A stretch of 64,000 bases of DNA from the NCBI RefSeq assembly GCF_014287875.1, contig NZ_JACOPN010000001.1, forward strand, positions 62,001 to 126,000, given 5' to 3'. The notes below the pieces were generated by a model that saw nothing but the letters and a program-made list of their open reading frames with translations, had not been told where the DNA came from and did no database searches. The translations under genes and the position numbers were made by a program. Below, piece after piece: positions 24,361-34,247 of this stretch (within the stretch, counting starts at the first letter, position 1; every line of letters begins with the position of its first letter). This stretch comes from Flintibacter faecis. GTDB taxonomy: Bacteria; Bacillota; Clostridia; Oscillospirales; Oscillospiraceae.

Positions 24361-25491
24361 TTAGTCCTCGTCCACGGGGCCGTCCATAAAGTCATCGGCG
24401 GACACGTCCACCGCCTGGCCCGCAGACTTCTTCTCCGGCTTGTCCGCCTTGCCGCTCTTCATACCCATAAGCTTATAGGCGTTGGCCCGGACCTCGGCCT
24501 CCACTTTTTCGGCCACGTCGGGGTTATCTTTTAAATACTGCCGGGCGGCATCCCGGCCCTGGCCGATGCGCAGCTCGCCCATGGAGAACCAGGAGCCGGA
24601 CTTCTGGATGATGTCCAGCTTCACCGCCAGGTCCACCATCTCCCCCCATTTGGAGATGCCCTGGCCATAGAGGATCTCAAACTCCGCCTCCCGGAAAGGG
24701 GGCGCCACCTTATTTTTCACGATCTTGGCCCGGGTGCGGTTGCCGATGATCTCGCCGCCCACCTTGATGCCCTCGATACGGCGCACGTCGATGCGCACAG
24801 AGGCATAGAACTTCAGGGCCCGGCCGCCGGTGGTCACCTCCGGGTTGCCGTACATCACGCCCACCTTTTCCCGCAGCTGGTTGATGAAGATGACGATACA
24901 GTTGGTCTTGGCGATGGAGCCGGCCAGCTTGCGCAGGGCCTGGCTCATCAGACGGGCCAGCAGACCCACGTGGGCGTCGCCCATGTCCCCCTCGATCTCG
25001 GCCCGGGGGGTCAGGGCGGCCACCGAGTCCACCACCACCACGTCCAGTGCGCCGGAGCGCACCAGGGCCTCGCAGATCTCCAGCCCCTGCTCGCCGGTGT
25101 CCGGCTGAGAGATGAGCATGGAGTCGATGTCCACGCCCAATGCCTGGGCATAGGCGGGGTCCAGAGCGTGCTCGGCATCGATGAAGGCCACCTCGCCCCC
25201 CCGTTTCTGGGCCTCGGCCACGATGTGCAGGGCCAGGGTGGTCTTGCCGGAGGACTCCGGCCCGTATATCTCGATGATGCGGCCCTTAGGCACGCCGCCG
25301 ATGCCCAGGGCGATGTCCAGCGACAGAGAGCCCGTGGGGATGGACTCCACCACGATGCCCGTGTTCTCGCCCAGGCGCATGATAGAGCCCTTGCCATAGT
25401 TGCGCTCGATCTGGGCCATGCAGGTCTCCAGTGCTTTCTTCTTATCCTCAGCGGGGCTGGGGGATTCTAAAGGCGGTTTTTTGCTTGCCAT
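24361..25491 (-). CDS. recA: Recombinase RecA
   Basis: A 376-residue recombinase. Walker [32 protein letters not shown] (Walker B and loop L1), [32 protein letters not shown] (loop L2 region) are all intact. Start is ATG 25489-25491, giving [10 protein letters not shown], behind GGAAAGGAGAAAAGAGGAT; a longer frame to 25791 merely overlaps prmC and is rejected. The C-terminal tail is acidic ([15 protein letters not shown]), usual for RecA. The upstream gap of 134 bp may carry an SOS box, but I found no convincing LexA site. Confidence 0.97.
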   Translation of the reverse strand: MASKKPPLESPSPAEDKKKALETCMAQIERNYGKGSIMRLGENTGIVVESIPTGSLSLDIALGIGGVPKGRIIEIYGPESSGKTTLALHIVAEAQKRGGEVAFIDAEHALDPAYAQALGVDIDSMLISQPDTGEQGLEICEALVRSGALDVVVVDSVAALTPRAEIEGDMGDAHVGLLARLMSQALRKLAGSIAKTNCIVIFINQLREKVGVMYGNPEVTTGGRALKFYASVRIDVRRIEGIKVGGEIIGNRTRAKIVKNKVAPPFREAEFEILYGQGISKWGEMVDLAVKLDIIQKSGSWFSMGELRIGQGRDAARQYLKDNPDVAEKVEAEVRANAYKLMGMKSGKADKPEKKSAGQAVDVSADDFMDGPVDED

Positions 25492-25625
25492 ATCCTCTTT
25501 TCTCCTTTCCGGCCGGAGATTTTCCGGCCCGCCAAAACCGGGGCGCTTGCCGCCCATTCTGTTATATCTATCTATTTCGCAGCTTATTTTAATCGAAACG
25601 CTGTCCCATAAACCGGACAGGAGAC

Positions 25626-26489
25626 TCAGTCCCGGGCGGTGCCCTCCACCACCCGCCAGATGCCCTGGGTATCCTGGGCGCTCTGGATGTCCTGATAGCC
25701 GTTTTGGGCCAGGATATCCTCCACCGCCGGGGCCTGGCCCAGCCCGACCTCGAACAGCAGGGCACCGCCCAGGCGCAGGGCGGCCTTCCACTTGGGGGTG
25801 ATGGCCCGGTAATAGTCCAGGCCGTCCTCTCCCCCATCCAAAGCCATCCGCGGCTCATAGTCCCGGACGGAGGCATCCAGCCCGGCGATGTCCCCGGAGG
25901 GGATATAGGGCGGGTTGCACACGATTACGTCAAAGTCCCACAGGGCGGGGCTGGGGTTGTCCAGGGCATCCACGGAGAGACAGGTGACTCGGGCATTCAG
26001 GCCGTTGCGCCGCACATTCTGCTTGCAGGTGCGCAGGGCCCCCTCGGACAGGTCGCCCAGCACCACCCGGCAGGTCGGCACCTGGGAGGCGATGGCCAGT
26101 CCCACGCAGCCGCTTCCGGCGCACAGGTCCAGCACTCGGGCACCCTCCCCGGCCTCCTGGGCCCGGGCGATGCCCCGCTCGGCCAGCAGCTCTGTGTCTG
26201 AGCGGGGAATGAGCACATCCCGGCTGATGTCCAGGGGCAGGCCATAGAACTCCCACTCCCCGATGATATAGGCCACCGGTTCCCCCGCCAGCCGCCGCTG
26301 CACCAGCTCCTCCACCCGCTTTTCCAGCTGGGCGGAGGCATATAGAGGCATATCCCGATACAGCTGTTCCCGGCTCTTGTCGGCGGCGTAGCACACGATC
26401 TCCCGGGCCTCCAGCTGGGCGGCCTCTACTCCGGCCTTTTTCAACTTGGCCCGGGCATCCAGATACAGATTATTATAGGTCGTCGCCAT
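25626..26489 (-). CDS. prmC: Release factor glutamine methyltransferase
   Basis: A 287-residue SAM-dependent enzyme that methylates the GGQ glutamine of class 1 release factors. The N-terminal helical domain (1-80) is followed by a Rossmann methyltransferase: [16 protein letters not shown] (SAM loop), [11 protein letters not shown], and the catalytic NPPY in [32 protein letters not shown] is a family block. Length is standard. It follows the DUF1385 gene by 39 bases; these two genes are commonly linked to prfA in Firmicutes, but prfA is not in this window. Confidence 0.95.
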   Translation of the reverse strand: MATTYNNLYLDARAKLKKAGVEAAQLEAREIVCYAADKSREQLYRDMPLYASAQLEKRVEELVQRRLAGEPVAYIIGEWEFYGLPLDISRDVLIPRSDTELLAERGIARAQEAGEGARVLDLCAGSGCVGLAIASQVPTCRVVLGDLSEGALRTCKQNVRRNGLNARVTCLSVDALDNPSPALWDFDVIVCNPPYIPSGDIAGLDASVRDYEPRMALDGGEDGLDYYRAITPKWKAALRLGGALLFEVGLGQAPAVEDILAQNGYQDIQSAQDTQGIWRVVEGTARD

Positions 26490-26528
26490 GACTTCCCACC
26501 TCGTCTTTCCTCTCTCGATCCGCCTTAT

Positions 26529-27524
26529 TTACCACGCATCCGTGCCTTTCTCCTCCGGCAGGACCAGCTCCAGGGCGTGGATACCCACCTCGATCATGGA
26601 GTCGTCCGGCTCGAAGGTGGTGAAATTCTGCAGCCACAGGCCCGGGGCCACCAGAATGCGGGTGATGGGCCCGTCGTGGCGGCCGGCCCAGCGGTTGAAT
26701 TCATAGCTGATGCCCACGATCACCGGCAGCATGGCCAGGTGGGCCAAAAAGCGCAGCAGCGCATTGTGTACGGGCCAGATGGCAAACACCGCCGTGGACA
26801 CCAGAATAGAGATGGCGATGACCATGAACAAAAAGCTGGTGCCGCACCGGGGGTGATGCCGGGGCTGGATGCGCACATTTTCCACCGTCAGCGGCAGCCC
26901 CGCCTCATAGCAGAAAATGGTCTTGTGCTCTGCCCCGTGATAGGAGAATACCCGTTTCATCTCCTTCATCCGGGAGCACAGGGCCAGGTAGCCCACAAAA
27001 ATGACGATCTTCAGCAGGCTCTCGGCCAGGTTCCGGGCCAGCATGGAGTCGGTGAACAGCACGATGAACGCCCCCAACAGGGTGGGCAGCAGGAAGAACA
27101 GGCCGATGGACATCCCCACCCCCAGCAGCACCGCCAAGGTGGTGATGACCGAGGTGGCCTTTTCGCTGCCCAAGTGCTGTTCCAGCCACTGCTCCAGCTT
27201 AGACTCCTCCTCTTCCTCCCCGCTCTCCCCGTCCTCGGGGAAAAACTCTGCCGAGTACATCAGGGCGGTGACCCCGTTGTACATGGAGTCGGCAAAGTTC
27301 ACAACACCCCGGAGAAAGGGCAGCCCTAAAACGGGATAGCGGTCCTTGATAAAGCGCAGGTCCTTCACCTGGGTCTCCAGCTGGCCGTCGGGCTTGCGCA
27401 CCACCACGGCCTGTTTCTTTGGGCCCCGCATCATAATGCCTTCGATCAGGGCCTGACCGCCGCACATGGTCTTGAAGGCGGTATTTCGGCCCTGTTTATT
27501 CTCTTTTGTCTGGTTTTGCAGCAT
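26529..27524 (-). CDS. DUF1385 membrane protein
   Basis: A 331-residue protein of the DUF1385 family (YqhQ-like). The N-terminus GGQALIEGIMMRGPKKQAVVVRKPDG is the family hallmark. About three or four membrane segments follow, with SYHGAEHKTIFCYEAGLPLTVENVRIQPRHHPRCGTSFLF, whose HGAEHK and RHHPRCGT motifs hold conserved His and Cys and suggest metal binding. Function is not established. An acidic cytoplasmic loop (about 95-112, EDGESGEEEEESK) interrupts the N-terminal half. It sits between the histidine kinase and prmC on one transcript. Confidence 0.92.
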   Translation of the reverse strand: MLQNQTKENKQGRNTAFKTMCGGQALIEGIMMRGPKKQAVVVRKPDGQLETQVKDLRFIKDRYPVLGLPFLRGVVNFADSMYNGVTALMYSAEFFPEDGESGEEEEESKLEQWLEQHLGSEKATSVITTLAVLLGVGMSIGLFFLLPTLLGAFIVLFTDSMLARNLAESLLKIVIFVGYLALCSRMKEMKRVFSYHGAEHKTIFCYEAGLPLTVENVRIQPRHHPRCGTSFLFMVIAISILVSTAVFAIWPVHNALLRFLAHLAMLPVIVGISYEFNRWAGRHDGPITRILVAPGLWLQNFTTFEPDDSMIEVGIHALELVLPEEKGTDAW

Positions 27525-27566
27525 GAATGGTCTCCTTACTATGTTCCGGCGCTCCGCCGGAGCGGG

Positions 27567-28994
27567 TCACGCCTCGATGGGCAGGCGGATGGTGACGGCG
27601 CAGCCGCCCCCCTGGGCATTGCCGATGTCCAGCACGCCCTCGTGGCGGGTGACGATCTCCTCGCACACCGCCAGGCCGATGCCGGAGCCCCGGGCCTTGG
27701 ACGTGCCCTTATAAAACTTGTTTTTGATGAAGGGCAGCTCCTCCTGGGGTACGCCGGGGCCATAGTCCCGGATGCGCACCACCGCCTCTGTCCCCTCCTG
27801 GGCCACAGACACATCGATGCGCTTGCCCGAGCCGCCGTGCTTGGCGGCGTTGTCCAGCAGATTGCAGAACACCTGGCGCAGCCGCTCCGGGTCGCCGGAG
27901 ATGGGCAGCACCTCCTCCGGGCAGTCCTGATAGGTCAGCTCGATGCCCTCTCGCCGGAAGAACTTCTGATAGGTATACACTGCGTCCTCCACCTCGGCCT
28001 TCAGGTCCAGGGGCTCCACCGACAGGGTGAAGCGCCCGTCCTCGATGCGGGAGAACTCCAGCAGCTCCTCCACCATGTTGGTCAGGCGGTGGGCCTCGGA
28101 AACAATGATGTCCATGCCCTTCTGCACGTCATGGGGGTCGGTGAGCTCGCCGCTCTGCAGTGTCTCCGCCCAGCCGTTGATGGCGGTGAGGGGAGTGCGC
28201 AGCTCGTGAGAGACGGAGGAGATGAATTCCGACTGGGTCTTTTCCGACTGTTTGATCTTCATGGACATGTCGTTGATGGTGTCGGTCAGCTCGCCGATCT
28301 CATCGTCGAATTTCTTCTCGATCTGCACCCCGTAACTGCCGTCGGCGATGAGCCGGGCCGTCTCGGTAATGCTGGCCAGGGGCTCTACAATAGAGCGGAC
28401 GAAATAGAGGTTGGAGAAATAGACCATGGCGAAGATGGCCACGGCGATGGCGGTGATCACCGCCATGGAGAAGATGAACTGCCGGTCGATGGCGGACAGG
28501 GAGGTCACATATCGGACCACGCCCACCGTCACCCCCTGATAGACCACCGGGCTGGAGGCCGCCAGGATTCGCTCCTTGGTGGAGGGGTCCCGGCCCATCC
28601 AGTGGGTGGTGATCTGGTTTTCCAGGGCGCCCCGGATGTCCTCGGTGTCCGGGGTGGCGCCGGTGGTCAGGTCGTTGCCCGAATAGACCACCGCCCCGGT
28701 GGCATCCAGAAATTGCAGCTCCAGATTGTTTTTCTCCTCATAGCTGCTAACAGCCTGCTGGGCCGCCGCCCAATACTGGGTACGGGTATAGCTGCGAAAA
28801 CTCCCGGCCGCCGAACTGGCCCGGCCTGTTAAATCGTTGGCCGTGCTGGAATAGTAATAGTTCCACAATGCGGCAAAAAAGGAGCCCAGGGCCAGGGCTA
28901 AAATCAGCAGCACCACGCCGATGCTGTTGAGCAGCCACCGCTTGCGGATGCCCCGTATCTTTACCTGGTCATTCAAATCGGTCTTTTTGGCCAC
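27567..28994 (-). CDS. Sensor histidine kinase
   Basis: A 475-residue membrane kinase. TM1 is about residues 20-45, an extracellular sensor of about 130 residues follows, and TM2 is about 172-195. HAMP comes next (SIVEPLASITETARLIADGSYGVQIE), then HisKA with the phospho-acceptor His263 in FISSVSHELRTPLTAINGWAETL and a HATPase domain (N, G1 and G2 boxes: VFCNLLDNAAKHG, RIRDYGPGVPQEE, GSGIGLAVCEEI). Start is GTG 28992-28994 with GGAGGGAG upstream. It follows the response regulator by 54 bases. The stimulus is unknown; the upstream lipoprotein may be a linked sensor or target. Confidence 0.94.
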   Translation of the reverse strand: MAKKTDLNDQVKIRGIRKRWLLNSIGVVLLILALALGSFFAALWNYYYSSTANDLTGRASSAAGSFRSYTRTQYWAAAQQAVSSYEEKNNLELQFLDATGAVVYSGNDLTTGATPDTEDIRGALENQITTHWMGRDPSTKERILAASSPVVYQGVTVGVVRYVTSLSAIDRQFIFSMAVITAIAVAIFAMVYFSNLYFVRSIVEPLASITETARLIADGSYGVQIEKKFDDEIGELTDTINDMSMKIKQSEKTQSEFISSVSHELRTPLTAINGWAETLQSGELTDPHDVQKGMDIIVSEAHRLTNMVEELLEFSRIEDGRFTLSVEPLDLKAEVEDAVYTYQKFFRREGIELTYQDCPEEVLPISGDPERLRQVFCNLLDNAAKHGGSGKRIDVSVAQEGTEAVVRIRDYGPGVPQEELPFIKNKFYKGTSKARGSGIGLAVCEEIVTRHEGVLDIGNAQGGGCAVTIRLPIEA

Positions 28995-29048
28995 CGCGCT
29001 CCCTCCTTCTCTAAAAAATTTTCCACATGTTTCAGCAGGGCTGTGGAT

Positions 29049-29738
29049 TTATCCCCGCCATTTATAGCCATAGCCCCAGACTGTGTTGATATAGATGGGC
29101 TTTTGGGTGTTGTCCTCGATCTTGATGCGCAGACGACGGATGTTCACGTCCACGATCTTCAGCTCACCGAAATAATCCTTGCCCCACACCGCGTCCAGGA
29201 TCTCCTCCCGGGCCAGTGCCTTGCCCGGGTTCTCCATAAACAGCTTGACGATGGAGTACTCCACCTGGGTCAGCTTCACCCGCTGGCCGTTTTTCTCCAG
29301 GGTGCGGTTGCGGGTGTTCAGCAGGAAGGGCGGGTCGCTGATCTCGTCGGCGGACAGGCTCTCCGTATCCCCGCCGGTGCGGCGATAGAGGGCATCCACC
29401 CGGGCGGTGAGCTCCGCCGGGGAAAAGGGCTTGGTCACATAGTCGTCCGCCCCGGTCATCAGGCCGGTCACCTTGTCCATCTCCTGGGTGCGGGCGGTGA
29501 GCATGATGATGCCGATCTTGTTGTCCATGGCCCGGATGCGGCGGCAGACCTCAAAGCCGTCAATGCCGGGCAGCATGATATCCAGCAGGGCCACCTTCAC
29601 GTCCGGGTTCTCCTTCAGGGCCGCCAGGGCGTCCTCCCCGGTGCCCGCCTCGATGGTGGTATAGCCCGCCCGCTTCAGGTTGATGACTACAAAGCTGCGG
29701 ATGTTCTCCTCGTCCTCCAGGACCAGGACCTTTCTCAT
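29049..29738 (-). CDS. OmpR/PhoB-family response regulator
   Basis: A 229-residue two-component regulator. The receiver domain has the acidic pair E8/D9, phospho-acceptor Asp53 (VALLDIMLPGIDGF), a conserved Thr (IIMLTAR) and Lys (YVTKPFSPAEL). The C-terminal winged helix-turn-helix (about 130-229) ends with INTVWGYGYKWRG, the OmpR-type hairpin. It is co-transcribed with the kinase downstream and lies 42 bases after the lipoprotein gene. The receiver resembles PhoP/WalR regulators, but I cannot assign a regulon. Confidence 0.95.
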   Translation of the reverse strand: MRKVLVLEDEENIRSFVVINLKRAGYTTIEAGTGEDALAALKENPDVKVALLDIMLPGIDGFEVCRRIRAMDNKIGIIMLTARTQEMDKVTGLMTGADDYVTKPFSPAELTARVDALYRRTGGDTESLSADEISDPPFLLNTRNRTLEKNGQRVKLTQVEYSIVKLFMENPGKALAREEILDAVWGKDYFGELKIVDVNIRRLRIKIEDNTQKPIYINTVWGYGYKWRG

Positions 29739-29780
29739 CTGGAGCTCACTCCTCTCTCAACGCCACTCAGAGCGCTATAT

Positions 29781-31247
29781 TCAGCTGTACCAGCTGGTCT
29801 GAATGGTCTGGAAATTTTTCATCAGCAGGTCGTTTTCTGTCAGGCCGCAATCCCAGCCGCAGTCATAGAACTGGGCGGCGTAGATCACGTCCTCCTCCTC
29901 CCGCAGGGTGATGAACCCCTCTGCCTGGGCCCGGGTGGCACGGTTGCTGCCGGTGAGTTTATAGATGCTCAAAAAGGGCACTGCCGGCTCGTTCTCCCCC
30001 TGCCACAGGGAGAACACCACCTGCCGCTGGCCGGACACCACATCGCTGCGGGAGACGGTGACTTTGCCCTCCCAGCTGTCCGGTATCTCCAAAAACCAGC
30101 CGTCGGTCACGTTGTAATAGGTGCCCATCACCCGGCTGCGCTGGCCGGTCTGGCTGTACTGATACCAGTCCACCAGCCAGGCGCTGGCCCCGCCGGGGTC
30201 CCGGTCCTGGGGCAGCATCCGCACTTGGGGCAGCTCCAACACTACGTCGTTGTTGACATCGCTGGGACCCAGCTCCGCCATGCCCCGCAGGCGCTCCCGG
30301 CTGACCCCATGCTCGTCCAGGGCCAGGTTCGCCAGGCGCATCTTCCCCTCGTGCTCCCCGGCCTGATAGGCCACCACGTCGATGGTGCGGCTTCCGTCAG
30401 ACTGGGCGCAGGTGATGTACAGGGCGGGGGGATAATAGGTTCCGGCCAGATACCCCGCCGTCACCCGGTTCAGGCCCGTGATCCCGGCGGACAGAGCCAC
30501 CGTGCTCAGGCTCTCCATCCGGCCGTTGCGCCAGCCGTACAGCTCCACCTGGCCGCTGAGGGCAGCGGCATCCAGCCGGACCACAGCCACCTCGGTGCGG
30601 GTATCCTGGTCGATGTCCAACAGACGATAGCCGCTGGAGTAGGCCCCTCCCTCCACGGCGGTGCTGCAGCTGGTCAGCAGCAGCTCGGTGGCCCGGAGGG
30701 AGGCCTGGTCCGCCGCCTGATTCTGGGCGGGGACGGCGGTGTCCTCCACGGGCTCCAGCTCGTCCAGGGTATAGGCCCCCAGCTGATACACGCCGGTGTT
30801 CACCTGCCAGTTCACCACCAGCTCCTTGCTGCCCGCGCCGTTTAGGTCCACATAGTCCACCGAGTAGATGGCCGAGCCGTCGCCTTCCACCAGGCCCCGG
30901 ACCTGGTAGTCTCCGTCCACGGCGGTAAAGATATAAATTTTCAGGGATTTTTCCACGCCGGGCACCCGGATAAAGGCCACGGCGCTCTCCCGCTGGCCGT
31001 CCCCATCCAGGTCCTGGAGCTGGATGGAGGCGGTGTTGTCCCCGGAGACAATGACCGCATCCTCGCAGCCGACGCCGAACTGCCCCTCCAGCCCGGTCTT
31101 TACCGAGCGAATGGCCTCTGCCAGCTGGTCATAGCCCGCCGAGCGCTCCGGCCGGCGATAGAGCTCGTCCGGCGGACGGAACAGGCAGCCCGTCAGCAGC
31201 AGCGCCATGGCTATCCACAAAAGCAGCCCCAGTGTCTTTCTCCTCAA
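29781..31247 (-). CDS. Lipoprotein with repeated Asp-rich (VCBS-like) motifs
   Basis: About 488 residues. I chose the TTG start at 31245-31247 (AAAGGGG 9 bases upstream), which gives a compact signal peptide, MRRKTLGLLLWIAMALLLTG ending in a lipobox with Cys21. An earlier TTG at 31271 is possible. The mature part holds at least three D-x-D-x-D-like segments (QLQDLDGDGQRESAVAF, YVDLNGAGSKELVVNW, LLDIDQDTRTEVAVVRL) of the type that binds calcium in VCBS/FG-GAP beta-propeller blades. It is therefore likely a surface beta-propeller lipoprotein. It opens the operon that continues into the response regulator and kinase, suggesting a cell-envelope sensing role. No named family is recognised. Confidence 0.75.
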   Translation of the reverse strand: MRRKTLGLLLWIAMALLLTGCLFRPPDELYRRPERSAGYDQLAEAIRSVKTGLEGQFGVGCEDAVIVSGDNTASIQLQDLDGDGQRESAVAFIRVPGVEKSLKIYIFTAVDGDYQVRGLVEGDGSAIYSVDYVDLNGAGSKELVVNWQVNTGVYQLGAYTLDELEPVEDTAVPAQNQAADQASLRATELLLTSCSTAVEGGAYSSGYRLLDIDQDTRTEVAVVRLDAAALSGQVELYGWRNGRMESLSTVALSAGITGLNRVTAGYLAGTYYPPALYITCAQSDGSRTIDVVAYQAGEHEGKMRLANLALDEHGVSRERLRGMAELGPSDVNNDVVLELPQVRMLPQDRDPGGASAWLVDWYQYSQTGQRSRVMGTYYNVTDGWFLEIPDSWEGKVTVSRSDVVSGQRQVVFSLWQGENEPAVPFLSIYKLTGSNRATRAQAEGFITLREEEDVIYAAQFYDCGWDCGLTENDLLMKNFQTIQTSWYS

Positions 31248-31400
31248 TGCCGCCCGCCCCTTTCCTGACAAAATCTTATGCTGCGCATTCGATAAAAATC
31301 CTGTTTATCATCATACCACAAATCCAGAAACTTGCCTACCTGTTTCCTAAAAAGTTTTTATGGGAACGGCAAAGCTTATCCCCCGCAGCCTTTCGGCCAC

Positions 31401-31430
31401 AAAAAATCCCCCCCGGCAGAGCCGGGGGGC
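31401..31430 (-). terminator. Terminator of the M20 peptidase operon
   Basis: On the minus strand GCCCCCCGGC, a 3-nt loop and GCCGGGGGGG are followed by ATTTTTT. It lies 35 bases after the M20 stop. The remainder of the 218-bp gap to the lipoprotein gene is AT-rich and probably holds the lipoprotein promoter, but no clear hexamers were fixed. Confidence 0.88.
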
Positions 31431-31465
31431 AGGCATATTATACTTTTTGTGCAGCAACGGCACGC

Positions 31466-32653
31466 TTACCGTTCTTGCGTCAAGATCTCCAGCGCCGTTT
31501 CCAGAAAAAGCGCTGAGCCGAGATACAGCTTGCTGTCATCAATACAGAATTTTGCGTTATGTGCGGGATATATCTTCCCATCGCAGGGACAGGGGGCGGG
31601 ACATTGCAGATAGAAATAACACCCCGGCGCCTTCTGGAAGAAGAAGGCGGCATCCTCGCCGCCCATTTCAGGGCGCTCTAAGATATGGGAATGTCCGGGG
31701 CCCATGACCCTGTCTGCCGCATTTAAAAAGTGCTGTACCACCTTGGGGTCGTTGATGACCGGAGGATATGGGTCTCGAAATTCCAGATCATACTCCCCCC
31801 GCATCATCGCAACGGTGTGATCTACGATTTCCCGAATGCGCCGGAGCACATAGTTCCGGGACTCCATATCCACGTTTCGGATGGTGCCGATCACCTCGGC
31901 AGAATCCGGGATGATATTGGTCGCACCCTTTCCGGCGCGAAGTGTGGCGATGGTCAGCACCGAAGGCTGAAACGGATCCATCTCTCTGCTGATGATGTAC
32001 TGGAGGTTATTGACCACCAAGGCCGCAATGGTCACCGGATCAACGCACTTTTGCGGCGCAGCGCCATGGCCCCCTCTCCCCCGGATCGTCAGATAGAGCT
32101 GGTCATCTGCGGCGCTGCAGTGGCGGTAATTCACGGCTACATCGCCACAGTCAAACGGGCCTTTGTCCGACACATGCAGCGCCAGTATGTAATCCACACC
32201 GTCCATAGCGCCGTCCCGGACCATGGGTTCCGCACCGCCCGGAAACTCTTCTCCGGGCTGAAACAGCAGCCGCACCATGCCGGGGAGCGTGCTCTCCCGT
32301 TTTTTCAGCACTTGGGCAAGGCCCAGCAGCATTGCGGTGTGGGCATCGTGTCCACAAGCGTGCATATTCTCGTTTGTGGAAGCAAAGTCCAGGCCGGTCT
32401 CCTCCTGAATGGGGAGCGCATCCATATCAGCCCGCACCGCAACGGTCAACTGCCCAGGCCGCCCGATATCCACGACCAACCCGGAATGCGTGGGAAACTC
32501 CCGGTATGTCAGGCCCATTTTACACAGCTTTTCTTTGACATAGGCTTCCGTTTTCGGGAGCTTCAGTCCGATCTCCGGAATCTGATGCAGCTCCCGCCGC
32601 CAACGCTGAATAACCGGCTGAAGATCTTTCGCATCTTGATAAGAAGGCTCCAT
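31466..32653 (-). CDS. M20-family amidohydrolase / aminoacylase
   Basis: A 395-residue cytoplasmic metallohydrolase of the M20D (hippurate hydrolase/AmhX/IAA-amino-acid hydrolase) group. Features: RRELHQIPEIGLKLPKTE at the N-terminus, VAVRADMDALPIQEETG, MHACGHDAHTAMLLGLA (metal Cys/His), FQPGEEFPGGAEPMV (catalytic Glu), RGRGGHGAAP in the lid domain, and PEMGGEDAAFFFQ near the C-terminus. It probably releases amino acids from N-acyl or dipeptide substrates. Start chosen at ATG 32651-32653, after TTGGAG; a further 19 in-frame upstream codons look non-coding. It is the last gene of the operon with the YfcC carrier and MFS transporter, which likely import its substrate or export its products. Confidence 0.9.
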   Translation of the reverse strand: MEPSYQDAKDLQPVIQRWRRELHQIPEIGLKLPKTEAYVKEKLCKMGLTYREFPTHSGLVVDIGRPGQLTVAVRADMDALPIQEETGLDFASTNENMHACGHDAHTAMLLGLAQVLKKRESTLPGMVRLLFQPGEEFPGGAEPMVRDGAMDGVDYILALHVSDKGPFDCGDVAVNYRHCSAADDQLYLTIRGRGGHGAAPQKCVDPVTIAALVVNNLQYIISREMDPFQPSVLTIATLRAGKGATNIIPDSAEVIGTIRNVDMESRNYVLRRIREIVDHTVAMMRGEYDLEFRDPYPPVINDPKVVQHFLNAADRVMGPGHSHILERPEMGGEDAAFFFQKAPGCYFYLQCPAPCPCDGKIYPAHNAKFCIDDSKLYLGSALFLETALEILTQER

Positions 32654-32751
32654 TATTTCAAACACTCCAATCTGCAAAAAGATATAATAGCTATATAACA
32701 CAGGGTACAAAGGCCGTTGCCGGCGATCAATTCAGAACTTTCTATGCGTTA

Positions 32752-34164
32752 TCAGAAGGGGCCGTAGCCGGAGATCGTTGCGTAAATCAGGAAGGCAAAA
32801 GCCACAAGCCACCACAAGAAGAACAGCGGGATCAAATACCGAAACCACTTGGAGTAAGGGACCTTGGCCATGGCCAGCGCCGCCATGATGGTGCCGCCGG
32901 TGGGGGTGATCACGTTGGTAAAGGAATCGCCAAACTGGAACGCCAGAACGGCAGTCTGCCTTGTCACGCCGATTAGATCCGCCAAGGGGGCCATAATGGG
33001 CATGGTAATGGCGGCCTGGCCGGAGCCGGAGGGTACCAGCAGATTGATTAGATCCTGTACCACGAACATACCGCACGCAGTAAGCATGGGGGGCAGACCC
33101 ACCAGTGTCTGGGCCAGCGCATGGATGATGGTGTCCATGATGTTGGCATCGGTCATGATGATGGTAGTCGCACTGCACAGGCCGATCATCACATTGGCAA
33201 ACAGCAGATTATTGCAGCCCTTCAAAAACTCGTCCACGATCTGGTTGGGGGTCAGGCCGCCGCAAACGCCGGCCAGGATCCCCACCACCAGGAACAAAGC
33301 GGCCAGCTCGTCAATGTAAAAGCCAAACTCAAGCACGCCCACGACCATGCCGATGATACCGCCCACAAAGATGATCAGAACCAGGATATGCCGCTTGGTC
33401 AGGGCCGGTACACTGCTGAGATCGATGGCATCCTCCCGCCTATGGTCGATCTCGTACATAGCGCTGCTCATGGGGTTCTTCTTCACTCTGACGGCTCGGA
33501 ACATCACATACACGATGCTGACGCCCAGCAGAGCCACAAAGGCCGCAAATCTCAGTCCGATGCCGGAGAACATAGGCAGGCCGGAAATACTTTGGGCCAC
33601 TCCCACCGTAAATGCGTTGGTACAGCCACCGGCGTATCCGGCTCCCGCAGCGCCAAAGACAATGCCCATTGCGGTCAGGGAGTCAAAGCCCATGGCAATA
33701 CAGATGGGAATGATCAGGGGGACAAATACAAGAAATTCCTCATAGTTGGCTGCAAAGCAGGAGCCCATGCCGAAGATCAGCATGCAGACCGGGATCAGGA
33801 AAAGCTCTTTTCCCGCCATCTTTTTGACCATGTTGCCCATTCCGCTGCGGATCGCTCCGGTGGCATCCATAATGCCAAAGGCGCCGCCGATGATAAACAG
33901 GAAAAAGATCACATCACTTGACTTTTGCAGACCTAATGTAAGCGACTTGAATATGTCAAACAGCTTGACCGGATTTTGCTCCACATAGTGGAAGCTGTTG
34001 GGGTCTACGATCATTCTGCCGGTGGAGGGGTCCGCAATGCGATCAAAGACGCCGGCCGGAACAATATAAGTTGCGACTGCACAGAACAGGACGATTGCCA
34101 CCAGGATCAATATGGGGTTTGGGGCTTTCATCGAGGTGATCTTCTTTTTTTCTTTGTTACTCAT
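32752..34164 (-). CDS. yfcC: YfcC-family carrier (DcuC/arginine-type ion transporter superfamily)
   Basis: A 470-residue membrane protein with about twelve hydrophobic segments. Its opening KAPNPILILVAIVLFCAVATYIVPAGVFDR and the paired reentrant-type motifs GSCFAANYEEFLVFVPLIIP and LVPSGSGQAAITMPIMAPLADL are typical of the YfcC family. Members are thought to move amino acids, peptides or C4-dicarboxylates with ions; substrates are rarely proven. It is flanked by an M20 amidohydrolase and an MFS transporter, so an acylated amino acid or dipeptide is the likely cargo (inference). Start ATG follows GGAGG. Confidence 0.9.
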   Translation of the reverse strand: MSNKEKKKITSMKAPNPILILVAIVLFCAVATYIVPAGVFDRIADPSTGRMIVDPNSFHYVEQNPVKLFDIFKSLTLGLQKSSDVIFFLFIIGGAFGIMDATGAIRSGMGNMVKKMAGKELFLIPVCMLIFGMGSCFAANYEEFLVFVPLIIPICIAMGFDSLTAMGIVFGAAGAGYAGGCTNAFTVGVAQSISGLPMFSGIGLRFAAFVALLGVSIVYVMFRAVRVKKNPMSSAMYEIDHRREDAIDLSSVPALTKRHILVLIIFVGGIIGMVVGVLEFGFYIDELAALFLVVGILAGVCGGLTPNQIVDEFLKGCNNLLFANVMIGLCSATTIIMTDANIMDTIIHALAQTLVGLPPMLTACGMFVVQDLINLLVPSGSGQAAITMPIMAPLADLIGVTRQTAVLAFQFGDSFTNVITPTGGTIMAALAMAKVPYSKWFRYLIPLFFLWWLVAFAFLIYATISGYGPF

Positions 34165-34247
34165 TTCTTTCTTCCTCCTTCATTCTAACACCGGACTTCC
34201 GGTCTTTCGACGGTGGATACTAGGGGCCCGCTCGCTGGATCATTTGA

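Noticed and set aside
25492..25625. LexA box before recA
   Set aside because: No palindrome resembling GAAC-N4-GTTC with acceptable spacing is visible in the gap.
25492..25791. N-terminal extension of recA
   Set aside because: The extra 100 codons overlap prmC, have no similarity to RecA, and the ATG at 25491 has a strong ribosome binding site and a standard N-terminus.
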